Assembly: GCA_003555025.1 (NCBI GenBank)
Contig: PWHV01000035.1
Span: 59,556 to 123,555, forward strand
Direction: 5' to 3'
DNA from: Methanomassiliicoccaceae archaeon
GTDB lineage: Archaea > Thermoplasmatota > Thermoplasmata > Methanomassiliicoccales > Methanomethylophilaceae
Length of the DNA stretch: 64,000 nucleotides
Shown: positions 24,811 to 33,954 of the stretch, piece after piece
Layout: every line of letters starts with the position of its first letter
How positions within the stretch are numbered: position 1 is the first letter of the stretch
Translations under genes and position numbers: made by a program
Notes under the pieces: model-generated
What the model was told of the DNA's origin: nothing
The model's database searches: none
What the model saw: the letters and a program-made list of their open reading frames with translations, nothing else

Positions 24811-26058
24811 GCGGCGCACCCTCACCGACGTGGCATGGGCGTCGAGACCCTCGGCCTCCGCCAGCGATATCGCCGTGTCCGCCAGCCCCTCCATGCCCTC
24901 GCGGTCGATGACCTGGACGCTGCTCGTCTTGCAGAAATGGGCCACGTTGAGGCCGGAGTCGTAGGCGGCGTTGCCCCCTGTGGGGAGCACGTGGTTCGTC
25001 CCCGAGGCATAGTCCCCGAGGGCCACCGCCGCGTACGGGCCGACGAAGATGGAGCCGGCGTTCCTCACTTTGGAGAGGACGCCCATGCTGTCCTTGACCT
25101 GGATGGAGAGGTGCTCAGGGGCCATCTGGTCCATGACCTCCACCGCCTGGTCCATGCTGTCCACCAGCACGTAGCCTGATAGGCTGAGGGCCTGCTCCGC
25201 CGTCTTCAACCTCTTGCAGCGGGGCAGCATATCCTCCAGACATGCGCTGACATCCTTGATGAGGCGCTCGCTGTCGGTAACGAGGACGCAGGCGCTCTGC
25301 GGGTCGTGCTCCGCTTGGGCGAGCATGTCGGCGGCGATGTACTCCGCAACGCCGCTGTCGTCGGCGATGATACCTATCTCGCTAGGTCCAGCGAGGAAAT
25401 CGATCTCCACCACGCCGCGGAGCAGGGCCTTGGCCGCGGTCACGTACACGTTACCAGGGCCGACGACCTTGTCCACCTGGGGCACGGTCTCGGTGCCCAG
25501 GGCCATGGCGGCCACCGCCTGGGCGCCGCCGACGGCGTAGACCTCGTCGACGCCGGCGATGTCCGCCGCCACCAGGGTCAACGGGTCGACGGGGGGCGGG
25601 GTGCACATCACGACCTCCTCAACCCCGGCTACGCGGGCGGGTATGGAGCACATGAGCACGGAGCTGGCGTACACCGCCTTGCCCCCGGGGACATAGATGC
25701 CCGCCGACCGCAGCGGCGTGGTCTTCATCCCCAGGAACACGCCGGGCTCTGTCTCCTTCAACCAGAGCTCGTCGCGCATCTGCAACTCATGGAAACGCTG
25801 TATGTTGAAGGCGGCGTCCTCCAAGGCCTCCACCAGCTCCGGGTCCACCTCGTCGTAGGCGTCGTCGATGGTGCCGCGGTCCACCGCCAGGGCGGACGGC
25901 CTGACCTTGTCGAACCTCTCCGTGAGCTCGAGGAGGGCGGCGTCCCCCTCGGACTCCACTTTGGCGATGATGTCCGAGACGCTCTCCGCCACTTTCTCCA
26001 CGCCGCTGTTGCGCGAGGTCACCCATGACTCGATATCAAGCCGCTTCAACATGGGCAT
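24796..26058 (-). CDS. hisD: Histidinol dehydrogenase
   Basis: A 420-aa zinc enzyme that oxidises L-histidinol to histidine with two NAD, the last step of histidine synthesis. Family motifs: [18 protein letters not shown] segment seen as [59 protein letters not shown] (zinc ligands) and [16 protein letters not shown]. The frame is open up to a TTG at 26076, but the ATG at 26058 is preferred because a TATA-like ACTATAAATTG lies about 25 bases before it; ATG 26052 is also possible. No other his genes are adjacent, so it is a detached pathway gene. Confidence 0.95.
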   Translation of the reverse strand: MPMLKRLDIESWVTSRNSGVEKVAESVSDIIAKVESEGDAALLELTERFDKVRPSALAVDRGTIDDAYDEVDPELVEALEDAAFNIQRFHELQMRDELWLKETEPGVFLGMKTTPLRSAGIYVPGGKAVYASSVLMCSIPARVAGVEEVVMCTPPPVDPLTLVAADIAGVDEVYAVGGAQAVAAMALGTETVPQVDKVVGPGNVYVTAAKALLRGVVEIDFLAGPSEIGIIADDSGVAEYIAADMLAQAEHDPQSACVLVTDSERLIKDVSACLEDMLPRCKRLKTAEQALSLSGYVLVDSMDQAVEVMDQMAPEHLSIQVKDSMGVLSKVRNAGSIFVGPYAAVALGDYASGTNHVLPTGGNAAYDSGLNVAHFCKTSSVQVIDREGMEGLADTAISLAEAEGLDAHATSVRVRRSDRP

Positions 26059-26128
26059 TCGATTAACGATTCCCAATTTATAGTTACTGCCGCTGATGCG
26101 AGGATTTATTTATCCTTAGGTTGTATTA

Positions 26129-26482
26129 ATGACAGTGTTATCCTTGAGGATCAGAACGAAGACATCGGGAGCGCTGGCATCGATCGTTGCCGCATCGGGG
26201 CTCAGCGCGCAGGGCAGCGCCGCCCAGATACCTGGCCTCGACTCTCTTCGGGGTTACTTCGAACCTGACATCTCAGGCCTGAGGGCGGTCCTGGAGGACG
26301 CCGTCGAGACCCTCATCTCCGACCCCAACATCTATGCCTCGTTCGATCACAACGCCATGCTGGATTTCGTAATGGCCAACACTTTGACCTATCTCATGGG
26401 ATTGGGCCTGGCTGCGGTGTATCTCTTCGCGCTTGTGATGGTGGTCTTCCGGTCCCGCAAGAAGGACCCCGGCAGGCGATGA
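26129..26482 (+). CDS. Small exported or membrane-anchored protein, unknown
   Basis: A 117-aa protein with a basic N-terminus followed by an Ala/Ser-rich hydrophobic stretch (ALASIVAASGLSAQGSAAQ) that may be a signal peptide, an acidic middle of about 50 residues, and a strong C-terminal membrane helix (TYLMGLGLAAVYLFALVMVVF) ending in a basic tail RSRKKDPGRR. This suggests an outside domain with the tail inside. A TATA-like TTATTTATCC at about 26105-26114 puts the ATG at or near the transcript start. No family is recognised. It precedes trkA in the same direction but is separated by 119 bases that hold another TATA-like ATTTAATACT. Confidence 0.55.
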   Translation: MTVLSLRIRTKTSGALASIVAASGLSAQGSAAQIPGLDSLRGYFEPDISGLRAVLEDAVETLISDPNIYASFDHNAMLDFVMANTLTYLMGLGLAAVYLFALVMVVFRSRKKDPGRR

Positions 26483-26601
26483 AGCGTTCCGGTTTCGGAC
26501 AGAAGCCCGTATTTAATACTACTGACAAATGAGATATATATCCCATGCCCATTGGAACCATTCCAATGGCGTTTGTCTTCTTCATTGAAGGTGGTGTGTG
26601 A

Positions 26602-27951
26602 ATGGAGGTCGTCATCGTCGGGGCCGGGAACGTCGGTTACACCGTGGCGAGCGCCCTCTCCCGCATCCACAAGGTGACCGTCATCGAGGAGAGGGAGTCC
26701 AGATTCGATGACATCAAGGAGTCCCTGGACGTCAACGCCTATCACGGAAACGGCGCCAGCCCCAAGGTGCTGGAGTCTGTCATCGGCCCGCACACCGACA
26801 TGATCCTCGCCGTGACCGAGCAGGACGAGATCAACATGTTCTCCTGCATAGCCGCTAAGGCCATCAAACCGTCCATCAGGACGGTGGCGCGCATAAGGAA
26901 CCCTGACTACATCTACAAGGACAAGAGAACAGGGTCATACTTGGGGGCGGACCACATCATATCGCCGGAGATACTCACCGCCGAGAAGATGGCCCATATC
27001 GCCATGATCGAGAACGCGGTGGACTTTGACGAGATCAAGAGCATGGGGCTGCAGGTGGTGAGCTTCCTGGTGCGGAACAGGCACAGAGAGCTCCATGAAC
27101 GTCACCTGCAGGACCTCAAGATCCCCGCTGACTGCTCCATCGTCTCGGTGTACCGCGGCGACGAGATACTGATCGTGAAGGAGGACCTGAAGCTTGCTCC
27201 AGGGGACAGGATAAACGTCATAGGCCTCCCCGCGGCCATCAAGGAGTTCAACCGCATGATGGGCATGCGGAACGAGGCGCGGGACTTCGTCATCATGGGG
27301 GGCGGCATCATCGGAAGGACCGTCGCCAGCAGGCTGGAGAAGGAGAAGACCTACATACGCTTGTTCGAGAGCGACGAAGAGAAGTGCCGCATGCTGTCGC
27401 GTAAATTCGACCACGTGCTGGTGATAAACGGCAACGCGGTGGACCCCCGCAACCTGCGGGAGGAGAACGTGGGCAAGACCGATGTGCTGCTCTGCGCCAC
27501 CGACAGCGACGAGAAGAACCTCCTGTCCTGCCTCATAGGCATGAAGCTGGGGGTGGAGAAGGTGGTGTCCCGCTACACCATGCGCGAGTTCGAGGAGATC
27601 TTCCATATGACGGGGATAACCGGCGCCATCGGATACCACCGCGTGGTCGCCAACGAGGTCTTCAAGCGCATGATACCGGACCAAGAGGCGGTTCTGCTGA
27701 TGCACGCCGAGGGGGAGGAGTTCGTATCCATCGCCCCGATGGCCAAATCAAGGATCCTGGGCGTCCCCCTCGGCGACGTCAAGCTGCCGGAAGGTGCCCA
27801 TATAGCCCTGGTGATGAAGGGCGACAAGATGATATTCCCCCGCCTGGACACGGTGATAGAGGAGGGCGACAGCGTCCTGCTGTTCGCCTACAAGACCAAG
27901 ATATCCAAGCTGGAGAGCCTCTTCGCCACCAGCGTCCCGGTGGAGCCCTGA
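26602..27951 (+). CDS. trkA: Trk potassium uptake regulatory subunit TrkA
   Basis: A 449-aa peripheral protein with two copies of an NAD-binding RCK_N plus RCK_C unit. Dinucleotide-binding motifs are VIVGAGNVGYTVA at the start and VIMGGGIIGRTVASRL at about residue 232; RCK_C segments end each half (PGDRINVIG and EGDSVLLFAY). TrkA gates TrkH in response to NAD(H)/nucleotides. The length is typical for double-RCK TrkA. The gene follows GGTGGTG and lies 9 bases before trkH, forming the standard trkA-trkH operon. A TATA-like element lies near 26508-26535. Confidence 0.95.
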   Translation: MEVVIVGAGNVGYTVASALSRIHKVTVIEERESRFDDIKESLDVNAYHGNGASPKVLESVIGPHTDMILAVTEQDEINMFSCIAAKAIKPSIRTVARIRNPDYIYKDKRTGSYLGADHIISPEILTAEKMAHIAMIENAVDFDEIKSMGLQVVSFLVRNRHRELHERHLQDLKIPADCSIVSVYRGDEILIVKEDLKLAPGDRINVIGLPAAIKEFNRMMGMRNEARDFVIMGGGIIGRTVASRLEKEKTYIRLFESDEEKCRMLSRKFDHVLVINGNAVDPRNLREENVGKTDVLLCATDSDEKNLLSCLIGMKLGVEKVVSRYTMREFEEIFHMTGITGAIGYHRVVANEVFKRMIPDQEAVLLMHAEGEEFVSIAPMAKSRILGVPLGDVKLPEGAHIALVMKGDKMIFPRLDTVIEEGDSVLLFAYKTKISKLESLFATSVPVEP

Positions 27952-27960
27952 GGGCGTGCC

Positions 27961-29484
27961 ATGCTCATCATCGACAGACTGACGGCGAGATTCACGGTCT
28001 ACGAGAACACCCTCGTGTACCTCAGCGGGATAATCCTACTCTATCTGTCTATCGCCTTCCTGCTACCGCTGGCGGCAGCCCTCTACCTGGGCGAGGATGC
28101 CAACATGTTCCTGGCCCCCATGGCGGGCTGCTTCGCCGGTTCCCTCCCTCTGCTGCTGTTCTTCAAGGCCTCGGACAGCGTCCGGCCGGTGGAGGGCATA
28201 TTCCTGGTGTCGGGGGCGTGGATAGTGGCGATGCTCGCCGGCTGCATACCTTACGTGATAGCGGGGATGGGGGTACTGGACGCCTGTTTCGAAAGCATGA
28301 GCGGATTCACCACCACCGGCGCCACCATCATGAACGACGTCGAGAGCTGGCCCGCCAGCCTCCTGCTGTGGAGGAGCTTCACCCAGTGGCTCGGCGGGGC
28401 CGGCATAATCATGGTCTTCGTCACCATCCTGCCGCTGCTGGGCATCGGCGGCAGGACAATGTTCAAGAACGAGTTCCCCGGCATGGAGATCCAGAACTTC
28501 ACCCTCAGGGTCCGCGAGGCGGCGAAGGAGTTCCACCTCATCTATGTCCTCCTGTCCCTCTCCCTGCTCGGCCTGGTGATGTTCGCCGGCGCCGGCCTCT
28601 ACGACGCCTTGTGCCTGGTCTTCTCCACCATGGCCACCGGCGGCTTCTCCCCCCACAGCGAGAGCGTGGCCTACTTCAGCCCCGCGATCCAATGGATAGT
28701 CATAGTGTTCATGTTCATGGCAGCCACCAACTTCTACCTCCATTATCGTGGCCTCTACCGCCGCGAGCCCAAGGCCTACCTGGAGAGCACTGAGTTCCGC
28801 GGTTTCGCCCTCATGGTCGTCATCGTCACCACCTTCACCTTCCTCGTCCTCAACTCCCATTACGACGGCCTCTACGGCCTCAAAGGGGGGGAGGAGACCC
28901 TCAGGCACTCCGCGTTCCACGTCATCTCGGCGATGACGTCTTCAGGCTTCGCGGTGGACGATTACACCGCCTGGCCGGTGTTAATACAGATGGTCCTGCT
29001 GGTCATATTCCTGGTGGGCGCATGCAGCGCCTCGACCGCCAGCGGCCTCAAGATCGGGAGGGCCATCATGGCGATGAAGTTCCTCTACCATGGGATGCTG
29101 CGACAGATCCACCCCCGGGCGGTGATGTCCTTGAAGATGGACGGAAAATCGGTGAGCAACGATGCGCTGGAGATAACCATAGCGATGATAATACTCTTCA
29201 CCTGCACGCTCATCGGCGTCACGTTCATCCTCTTGGCCACGGGCGTCCCCTTCACCGAGGCCTTCTCGGCGGTGGCGGCCTGCATCACCAACCACGGCCC
29301 GGGGATGGGGGCGGTCGGCCCCTACGGCGACTACGGCTGGCTCAACCCGGTGGCCAAGGTCGCTCTGATATTCACGATGTGGGCGGGGCGCCTGGAGCTG
29401 CTGACGGTGTTCATACTCCTGACCCCGGCGTTCTGGAGGGAGTTCAAGCGCTACAGCCATCGTGACCGCGGCCGGAAGAAGTGA
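27961..29484 (+). CDS. trkH: Trk potassium uptake membrane subunit TrkH
   Basis: A 507-aa ion channel-like transporter with the fourfold M1-P-M2 repeat of the TrkH/KtrB superfamily. The four filter loops can be seen as SGFTTTGAT, MATGGFSPHS, MTSSGFAVDD and ITNHGPGMGAVG; each carries the conserved Gly. It imports K+ together with TrkA encoded directly upstream. The C-terminus is short and basic (SHRDRGRKK). It converges on the TPR gene, 3 bases away. Confidence 0.95.
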   Translation: MLIIDRLTARFTVYENTLVYLSGIILLYLSIAFLLPLAAALYLGEDANMFLAPMAGCFAGSLPLLLFFKASDSVRPVEGIFLVSGAWIVAMLAGCIPYVIAGMGVLDACFESMSGFTTTGATIMNDVESWPASLLLWRSFTQWLGGAGIIMVFVTILPLLGIGGRTMFKNEFPGMEIQNFTLRVREAAKEFHLIYVLLSLSLLGLVMFAGAGLYDALCLVFSTMATGGFSPHSESVAYFSPAIQWIVIVFMFMAATNFYLHYRGLYRREPKAYLESTEFRGFALMVVIVTTFTFLVLNSHYDGLYGLKGGEETLRHSAFHVISAMTSSGFAVDDYTAWPVLIQMVLLVIFLVGACSASTASGLKIGRAIMAMKFLYHGMLRQIHPRAVMSLKMDGKSVSNDALEITIAMIILFTCTLIGVTFILLATGVPFTEAFSAVAACITNHGPGMGAVGPYGDYGWLNPVAKVALIFTMWAGRLELLTVFILLTPAFWREFKRYSHRDRGRKK

Positions 29485-29487
29485 GTG

Positions 29488-30312
29488 TCAGGACCTCGCC
29501 GCCCGCAGGACGTCCATCGCCAGGGGGCTGCCGGGGTCGGCATCGTTTATCGCCCCCGCCAACAGCTTCGCCTCCGCCGTCCTGCCCTTCTCCAGCAAAC
29601 AGAGCGCCAGATTCCACAGGGCGCCCGGGTGCGTGCTGTCGAGTTTCAGGGCCTGGTTGGCGTAGTTCATCGCCGCCGCGGTCCTTCCCCTGACCCTCAT
29701 GATGTAGCATTTCAGCGCCAGGCCGTCGGCGTCCCCCTTGCGCTTGGCGGATCGCTCGGCGACCGACCGCGCCTCGCGGTCCCTGTCGCCGCGCAGCAGG
29801 CATTCGAGCAGAAGGGCGCCGCTGCGGTAGCCGCCGTCATGGAGCGACCGGGCCATGGCCACGGCCTCGTCGTGCCTGTTTAGCCGGGAGAGGCACTCGG
29901 CGCGCAGCATGACCGCATCATCGCCCTCAGCCTCTTCCAGGGCCGATAAGGCCTCCTCGGGCCGGGAAGCGGCGGCAAGGCTCCGGGCCAGCTCCAGCAC
30001 CCGGTCGCGAGCGCCCTCGGCCCCGGTGAGGAGCTCCACTGAACCCTGGTGTTCGCCGAGGCCGCGCAGGGCGACCGCCAGCTGCAGCCTCCCCTCGGGG
30101 TCCTCCGGCGTCATGACCTTCGCCCGCGCCGCGAGCTCCCCTCCCCTTTCCCAGCGGTCCATGGTGTACAGCAGAGCGGCGCATTTGACCAGGATGAAAG
30201 GGTCGTCCCCGCGGGACGCGACGATGGCCTCCACCGCCCGGTAGGAGCCCTGGTCGTCGCCGGCGCCGATGAGGGCGGCTATGCGGCGGAATTCGCGCCC
30301 CTGGTCCTCCAT
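29488..30312 (-). CDS. Tetratricopeptide-repeat protein
   Basis: A soluble protein made almost entirely of TPR-like helical pairs. Clear units include ALALRGLGEHQGSVELL-like and NYANQALKLDSTHPGALWNLALCLLEKG near the C-terminus. Such proteins act as interaction scaffolds; no enzyme domain is visible. The frame is open to an ATG at 30363, but that region carries the TATA box of the divergent defence-like gene, while AACAAATACGG at about 30333-30343 on the minus strand would place the start site at the ATG at 30312, which I use (274 aa). The longer version has 291 aa. Its function is unknown. Confidence 0.75.
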   Translation of the reverse strand: MEDQGREFRRIAALIGAGDDQGSYRAVEAIVASRGDDPFILVKCAALLYTMDRWERGGELAARAKVMTPEDPEGRLQLAVALRGLGEHQGSVELLTGAEGARDRVLELARSLAAASRPEEALSALEEAEGDDAVMLRAECLSRLNRHDEAVAMARSLHDGGYRSGALLLECLLRGDRDREARSVAERSAKRKGDADGLALKCYIMRVRGRTAAAMNYANQALKLDSTHPGALWNLALCLLEKGRTAEAKLLAGAINDADPGSPLAMDVLRAARS

Positions 30313-30402
30313 GGCCCCGTCGATGGGATGTCCGTATTTGTTACTATCCCCCTGCGGGTGCATAAACCTTTTATCGGCCTAAGGCGAAGACGGGACGATA
30401 CG

Positions 30403-31437
30403 ATGAGACTTTCCTGGATAAAGGTTGTCGACCTCTACGGGCGCTTCAACCATCATGTCGAGCTCAAGCATGAGGGGATGACGATCATCCACTCGCCGAA
30501 CGGTCTGGGCAAGAGCACACTGGTGCGCATGGTCTGCCTGGCATTCGGCGGCGGCTGGGCCGAGCTGGAGTACATACCCTTCGCAAGGTTGGAGTTCGGG
30601 TTCGAGGAGGGGAGGAAGCTGGTCTTCAAACGGGACGAGGGACTGCAGGCCACCCTGATCGACGGCGGCGAACTGATCGCCATGGGCGTCGACGATGTGA
30701 TGGAGATGCTCAGCGTCATCTATCTCGGCCCCCAGAGGCTCTTCCTCGAGCAGGATGAGGGTTGCTTCGTCTCCGCCCTCGACATCCACTCCGAAAACCT
30801 GGCGGTCGAATGCCGCGAAGCGATGGAGAGGGCCGAGGAGGAATGGGAGAATGACCCCGATAACGGGATGCCGCCGGGGGACGACGCGGAGAGGGGGCTC
30901 TCGGAGGCCAGAGGGCGGATGGACCTCGCCCGGCAGGCGGGACTGGAGCCTCGTTTGCCCCCCCGCCCTGGCGAGCCCGACCTGCTTAGCCGCGACCCTG
31001 ATGATTGGGGTCCGGCAACGATGCGGGCCCTGGACCGGCTCCGCCGCGCCGCCGACGTTCTCTACCCGACCTCGGAGAGCTTGTCAGCGCTGATGGACAT
31101 GTTCAACCCCATGATCTTCCGCAAGTCCTTAAGCATCGACCCGCTCTCCGGAATGGTGGTCGCCTTGGAGGGGGGCGGGACCATCCCGCTCAGCATGCTG
31201 TCATCGGGGGAGAAGCACCTCCTGCTCCTGCTCTACGTGATGCTGTTCGAGGCCACTCCCGGCGGCATGGTCATCATCGACGAGCCGGAGACGTCCATGC
31301 ACGTGACCTGGCAGCAGCGCCTCGCATCGCTGTTCCTCAGCATCGGACGGGCACGCGGACTGCAGCTGGTCATGGCCACCCATTCCCCTCAGGTGGTCCA
31401 CGACCGCTGGGACCTCACAGAGGAGCTGGTGGTCTGA
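30403..31437 (+). CDS. ABC-type ATPase, AriA-like component of a PARIS-type defence pair
   Basis: A 344-aa SMC/OLD-like ATPase of the AAA_15/AAA_21 class. Walker A is SPNGLGKST (residues 31-39), the signature is LSSGEKHLLLLLYVML, Walker B is MVIIDEPETSMHV, and the switch His is MATHSPQVV. A helical insert of about 120 residues replaces a long coiled coil. It is followed 1 base later by a DUF4435 protein. That gene order is the layout of PARIS, in which the AriA ATPase holds the AriB nuclease until a phage anti-restriction trigger appears. A TATA box ACCTTTTATCGG at about 30366-30377 precedes the ATG by 25-30 bases. Involvement in defence is inferred from this pairing. Confidence 0.7.
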   Translation: MRLSWIKVVDLYGRFNHHVELKHEGMTIIHSPNGLGKSTLVRMVCLAFGGGWAELEYIPFARLEFGFEEGRKLVFKRDEGLQATLIDGGELIAMGVDDVMEMLSVIYLGPQRLFLEQDEGCFVSALDIHSENLAVECREAMERAEEEWENDPDNGMPPGDDAERGLSEARGRMDLARQAGLEPRLPPRPGEPDLLSRDPDDWGPATMRALDRLRRAADVLYPTSESLSALMDMFNPMIFRKSLSIDPLSGMVVALEGGGTIPLSMLSSGEKHLLLLLYVMLFEATPGGMVIIDEPETSMHVTWQQRLASLFLSIGRARGLQLVMATHSPQVVHDRWDLTEELVV

Positions 31438-31438
31438 T

Positions 31439-32293
31439 TTGAGACGGTACATCCAGCCCTACGAAATAGCCAACGAGATGTCGATGCGGCGCTCGGTCTT
31501 CAAAGGGGCCTTCGTGGCGGTGGAGGGGGTCACCGATTTCCGTCTCTACGGCAAGTTCACCGAACCCCGCGACTGCCAGCTCGTCATCGCCCACTCAAAG
31601 GACAACGTCCGCATCGCCGTGCGGGAGATGGCAGGGACCCGCGGCGACGGCAAAACCACCGGCATCGTCGACCAGGACTACGACCTGATGCTCGGCAAGA
31701 AGCCCGAGGACGGGCTGTTCATCACCGACTGCCATGACCTCGAGACCGCCCTCATCCGCTCATCGTCGCTGGACTCGGTGCTGTGGGAGTACACCGACCG
31801 CGAGGAGATAGACCGTTTCCGCCAGCGCACCGGCCTGACCGTCAGGGAGGCCCTGTTGGAGGCCGCCCTGCCTCTGGGGGTGCTGATGTTCCTCTCCCTC
31901 AAGCACGATTACAACCTCACCTTCAAGGACATCGACCACCGCGAGTTCGTCGACACGGCGACGCTGGCCGCCGACCTGCGGCAGATGGTGAGGCACGTCT
32001 GCAGCTCGTCGGACCACCGCAACTCCGACAAAGGGTCGATAATACCGGTGCTGGAGAAGGAGCTGGCCAAGGGCCACGACCCCTGGGTCGCCTGCCGGGG
32101 CCACGACATGGTGAGCATCCTGCTGTTGGCGCTGCGGGAGACCTTCGGCCTCTACAACGCCAGGAACATGGGCCAGGGCATGCTGTCCGGGACCCTGAGG
32201 CTGGGATACGGCTTCGATGACTTCAGCGCCACCGGCCTGTACCGCGACCTCAAGGAGTGGGGCGAGTCGCTGGGGCTGCGGATATGGCAATGA
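31439..32293 (+). CDS. DUF4435 Toprim-fold protein, AriB-like effector of a PARIS-type pair
   Basis: A 284-aa protein of the DUF4435 family. Toprim-type acidic residues are visible: Glu29 in VAVEGVTD, and Asp78 and Asp80 in IVDQDYD, followed by TDCHDLETALI, also typical of DUF4435. In PARIS systems AriB of this family is the toxic nuclease (cutting tRNA in the studied case). The remaining helical part (residues 110-284) is not recognised. It starts with TTG at 31439, one base after the ATPase stop, so translation is coupled; ATG 31478 is an alternative that would still keep Glu29. It converges on xseB. Confidence 0.7.
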   Translation: MRRYIQPYEIANEMSMRRSVFKGAFVAVEGVTDFRLYGKFTEPRDCQLVIAHSKDNVRIAVREMAGTRGDGKTTGIVDQDYDLMLGKKPEDGLFITDCHDLETALIRSSSLDSVLWEYTDREEIDRFRQRTGLTVREALLEAALPLGVLMFLSLKHDYNLTFKDIDHREFVDTATLAADLRQMVRHVCSSSDHRNSDKGSIIPVLEKELAKGHDPWVACRGHDMVSILLLALRETFGLYNARNMGQGMLSGTLRLGYGFDDFSATGLYRDLKEWGESLGLRIWQ

Positions 32294-32524
32294 TCATTCG
32301 AATTCCTCGAGGTCTATCTCGCCGTCCTTCTCCATGAGCTTGCGCACGCGGCGGTCATAGGCCTCCAACCTTTCGCGGCACAGGTCCCGCAGCACGACCG
32401 CCCTCTCGTAGATCTCCAGGCTCTCCTCCAGGCCCAGCTCGCCCTCGTCCAGTTTCTGCACCAGCTCCTCGAGCTCGGCCATGGCCTCCTCGAAGCTCAA
32501 CTCCTTCTTATCTTCATCCATCAA
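32294..32524 (-). CDS. xseB: Exonuclease VII small subunit
   Basis: A 76-aa coiled-coil protein with the XseB pattern: LSFEEAMAELEELVQKLDEGELGLEESLEIYERAV, followed by a short helix. XseB copies wrap around XseA to form exonuclease VII, which degrades single-stranded DNA from both ends. It is downstream of xseA and overlaps it by 4 bases, so the subunits are coproduced. Confidence 0.93.
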   Translation of the reverse strand: MMDEDKKELSFEEAMAELEELVQKLDEGELGLEESLEIYERAVVLRDLCRERLEAYDRRVRKLMEKDGEIDLEEFE

Positions 32525-33879
32525 TAGACCTCCTTGTCCCTGACCTCGGCCCGCAACGAGCCGTCATGCATCCTCACTGTGACCGTGTCACCCGGGTCAA
32601 CGGAGCGCACCGATCCGACAGGACTGCCCTCTTGGTCAAGGAGCATGCCGTATCCGCGGTCCAGGACCCTGAGGGGATCGAGGGCCTCCATCCTGCCCTC
32701 CAGCGACTCCAGCGCCGAACGGCGGTCGCGCATCAGCCGGGCGGCGGAAGCGTCGGCCCTCATCCCCAGCTCATCGCAGCTCCGTGCGGCGGACGCGATG
32801 TCATCGGCGGCGTGCAGCGGCGACAGGCGGTACTCCCAGCGGTCTAGGCGGGCGGCGAGCCTCTCGGAGCGGGCGGCGGCGGCCTTGGCGGCCAGGGCGC
32901 TCAGCTCGTCAGCTCTCTGCATCATCTGTGCCAGCCTCTCAGCGGCGCGGCGCGGCGCCAGCCGCTGGTCCGCTGCGCGGAAGTCACGGCCAGCGTCCTT
33001 GAGCCTACGGGCCAAGGCTCGGTCCGCATGCAGCGACACCTGCATCAGGTGGCGCAGCTCCAGGCTCAGGTCGGGCAGGGCCATCTCCGCCGCCGCCGAC
33101 GGAGTCTCCGCCCTCCGGTCGGCCACGAAATCGGATATGGAGAAGTCGGTCTCATGGCCCACCGCCGATATCACCGGCACGGCGCAGGCGTGCACCGCCC
33201 TGGCCACCGTCTCCTCGTTGAACGGCCACAAGTCCTCCAGCGAGCCTCCGCCGCGGCCGATGATCATGACGTCCACGCCCAACACCTCGAGCGACCCCAT
33301 CGCCTTGACGATCGACCGCGCGGCGTTCTCCCCCTGTACCTGGGCCGGCGCGAGGACGATCTCGCAGGGATAGCGGCGCGAAGCCACGTTGATGATGTCC
33401 CTTATCACCGAGCCGGTGGACGAGGTCACCACGCCCACGCGGTCGGGGTAGCGCGGCAGGGGCCGCTTCCGTTCCTCGTCGAACAGCCCCTCTTCCCGCA
33501 GGCGCTCCTTCAGCTCCTGGAAGCGGGCGTGCAGGTCGCCGATGCCCTCCGCCCTCAGATCCGCCACGTTGAACTGGTAGCTGCCCCGCGGCAGGTAGAG
33601 GTCGGCGTGCCCGAAGGCCACCACCTTCTCCTTGTCCTCCGGCGTCCTCTTGAGCCGGGAGGCGACGCCGCGGAACAGGGTGCAGCTCAGCTCGCTGCCC
33701 TCGTCCTTGAGGGTGAAATAGTAATGGCCGGCGGCGGACCGTTTCAAGTTCGATATCTCGCCGCTGACCCACACGTCGCGCAGGGCACCGCTGTCGACCA
33801 GCAGCCTCCTGGCGACGGTGTTGAACTCCGTCACGGTGACCGGTCCACTCACGGTCCTTCCCTTGGGGTCGGCAGGCAT
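32521..33879 (-). CDS. xseA: Exonuclease VII large subunit
   Basis: A 452-aa protein with the XseA domain order: N-terminal OB fold (residues about 10-110, VWVSGEISNLKRSAAGHYYFTLKD), catalytic core (about 130-320, RVGVVTSSTGSVIRDI, IGRGGGSLEDLWPFNEE, ISAVGHETDFSISDFVADRRAETPSAAAE), then a long coiled coil and a C-terminal segment (LDRGYGML). Length is normal for XseA. Exonuclease VII is mainly bacterial, so an archaeal lineage probably acquired it by transfer. ATG at 33879. It forms an operon with xseB and sits between the PARIS-like pair and a divergent thioesterase gene. Confidence 0.95.
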   Translation of the reverse strand: MPADPKGRTVSGPVTVTEFNTVARRLLVDSGALRDVWVSGEISNLKRSAAGHYYFTLKDEGSELSCTLFRGVASRLKRTPEDKEKVVAFGHADLYLPRGSYQFNVADLRAEGIGDLHARFQELKERLREEGLFDEERKRPLPRYPDRVGVVTSSTGSVIRDIINVASRRYPCEIVLAPAQVQGENAARSIVKAMGSLEVLGVDVMIIGRGGGSLEDLWPFNEETVARAVHACAVPVISAVGHETDFSISDFVADRRAETPSAAAEMALPDLSLELRHLMQVSLHADRALARRLKDAGRDFRAADQRLAPRRAAERLAQMMQRADELSALAAKAAAARSERLAARLDRWEYRLSPLHAADDIASAARSCDELGMRADASAARLMRDRRSALESLEGRMEALDPLRVLDRGYGMLLDQEGSPVGSVRSVDPGDTVTVRMHDGSLRAEVRDKEVY

Positions 33880-33954
33880 CCCTCCCGTTTAGGCCATGGG
33901 CGGTGTTAAAGGCTTCGTATGAAACTTTTATACCCTCTCTGCGATTGCGATACG

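Noticed and set aside
29488..30363. ATG at 30363 as the start of the TPR protein
   Set aside because: It lies on the TATA box of the divergent ATPase gene, whereas a TATA-like element fits the ATG at 30312; the longer form remains possible.
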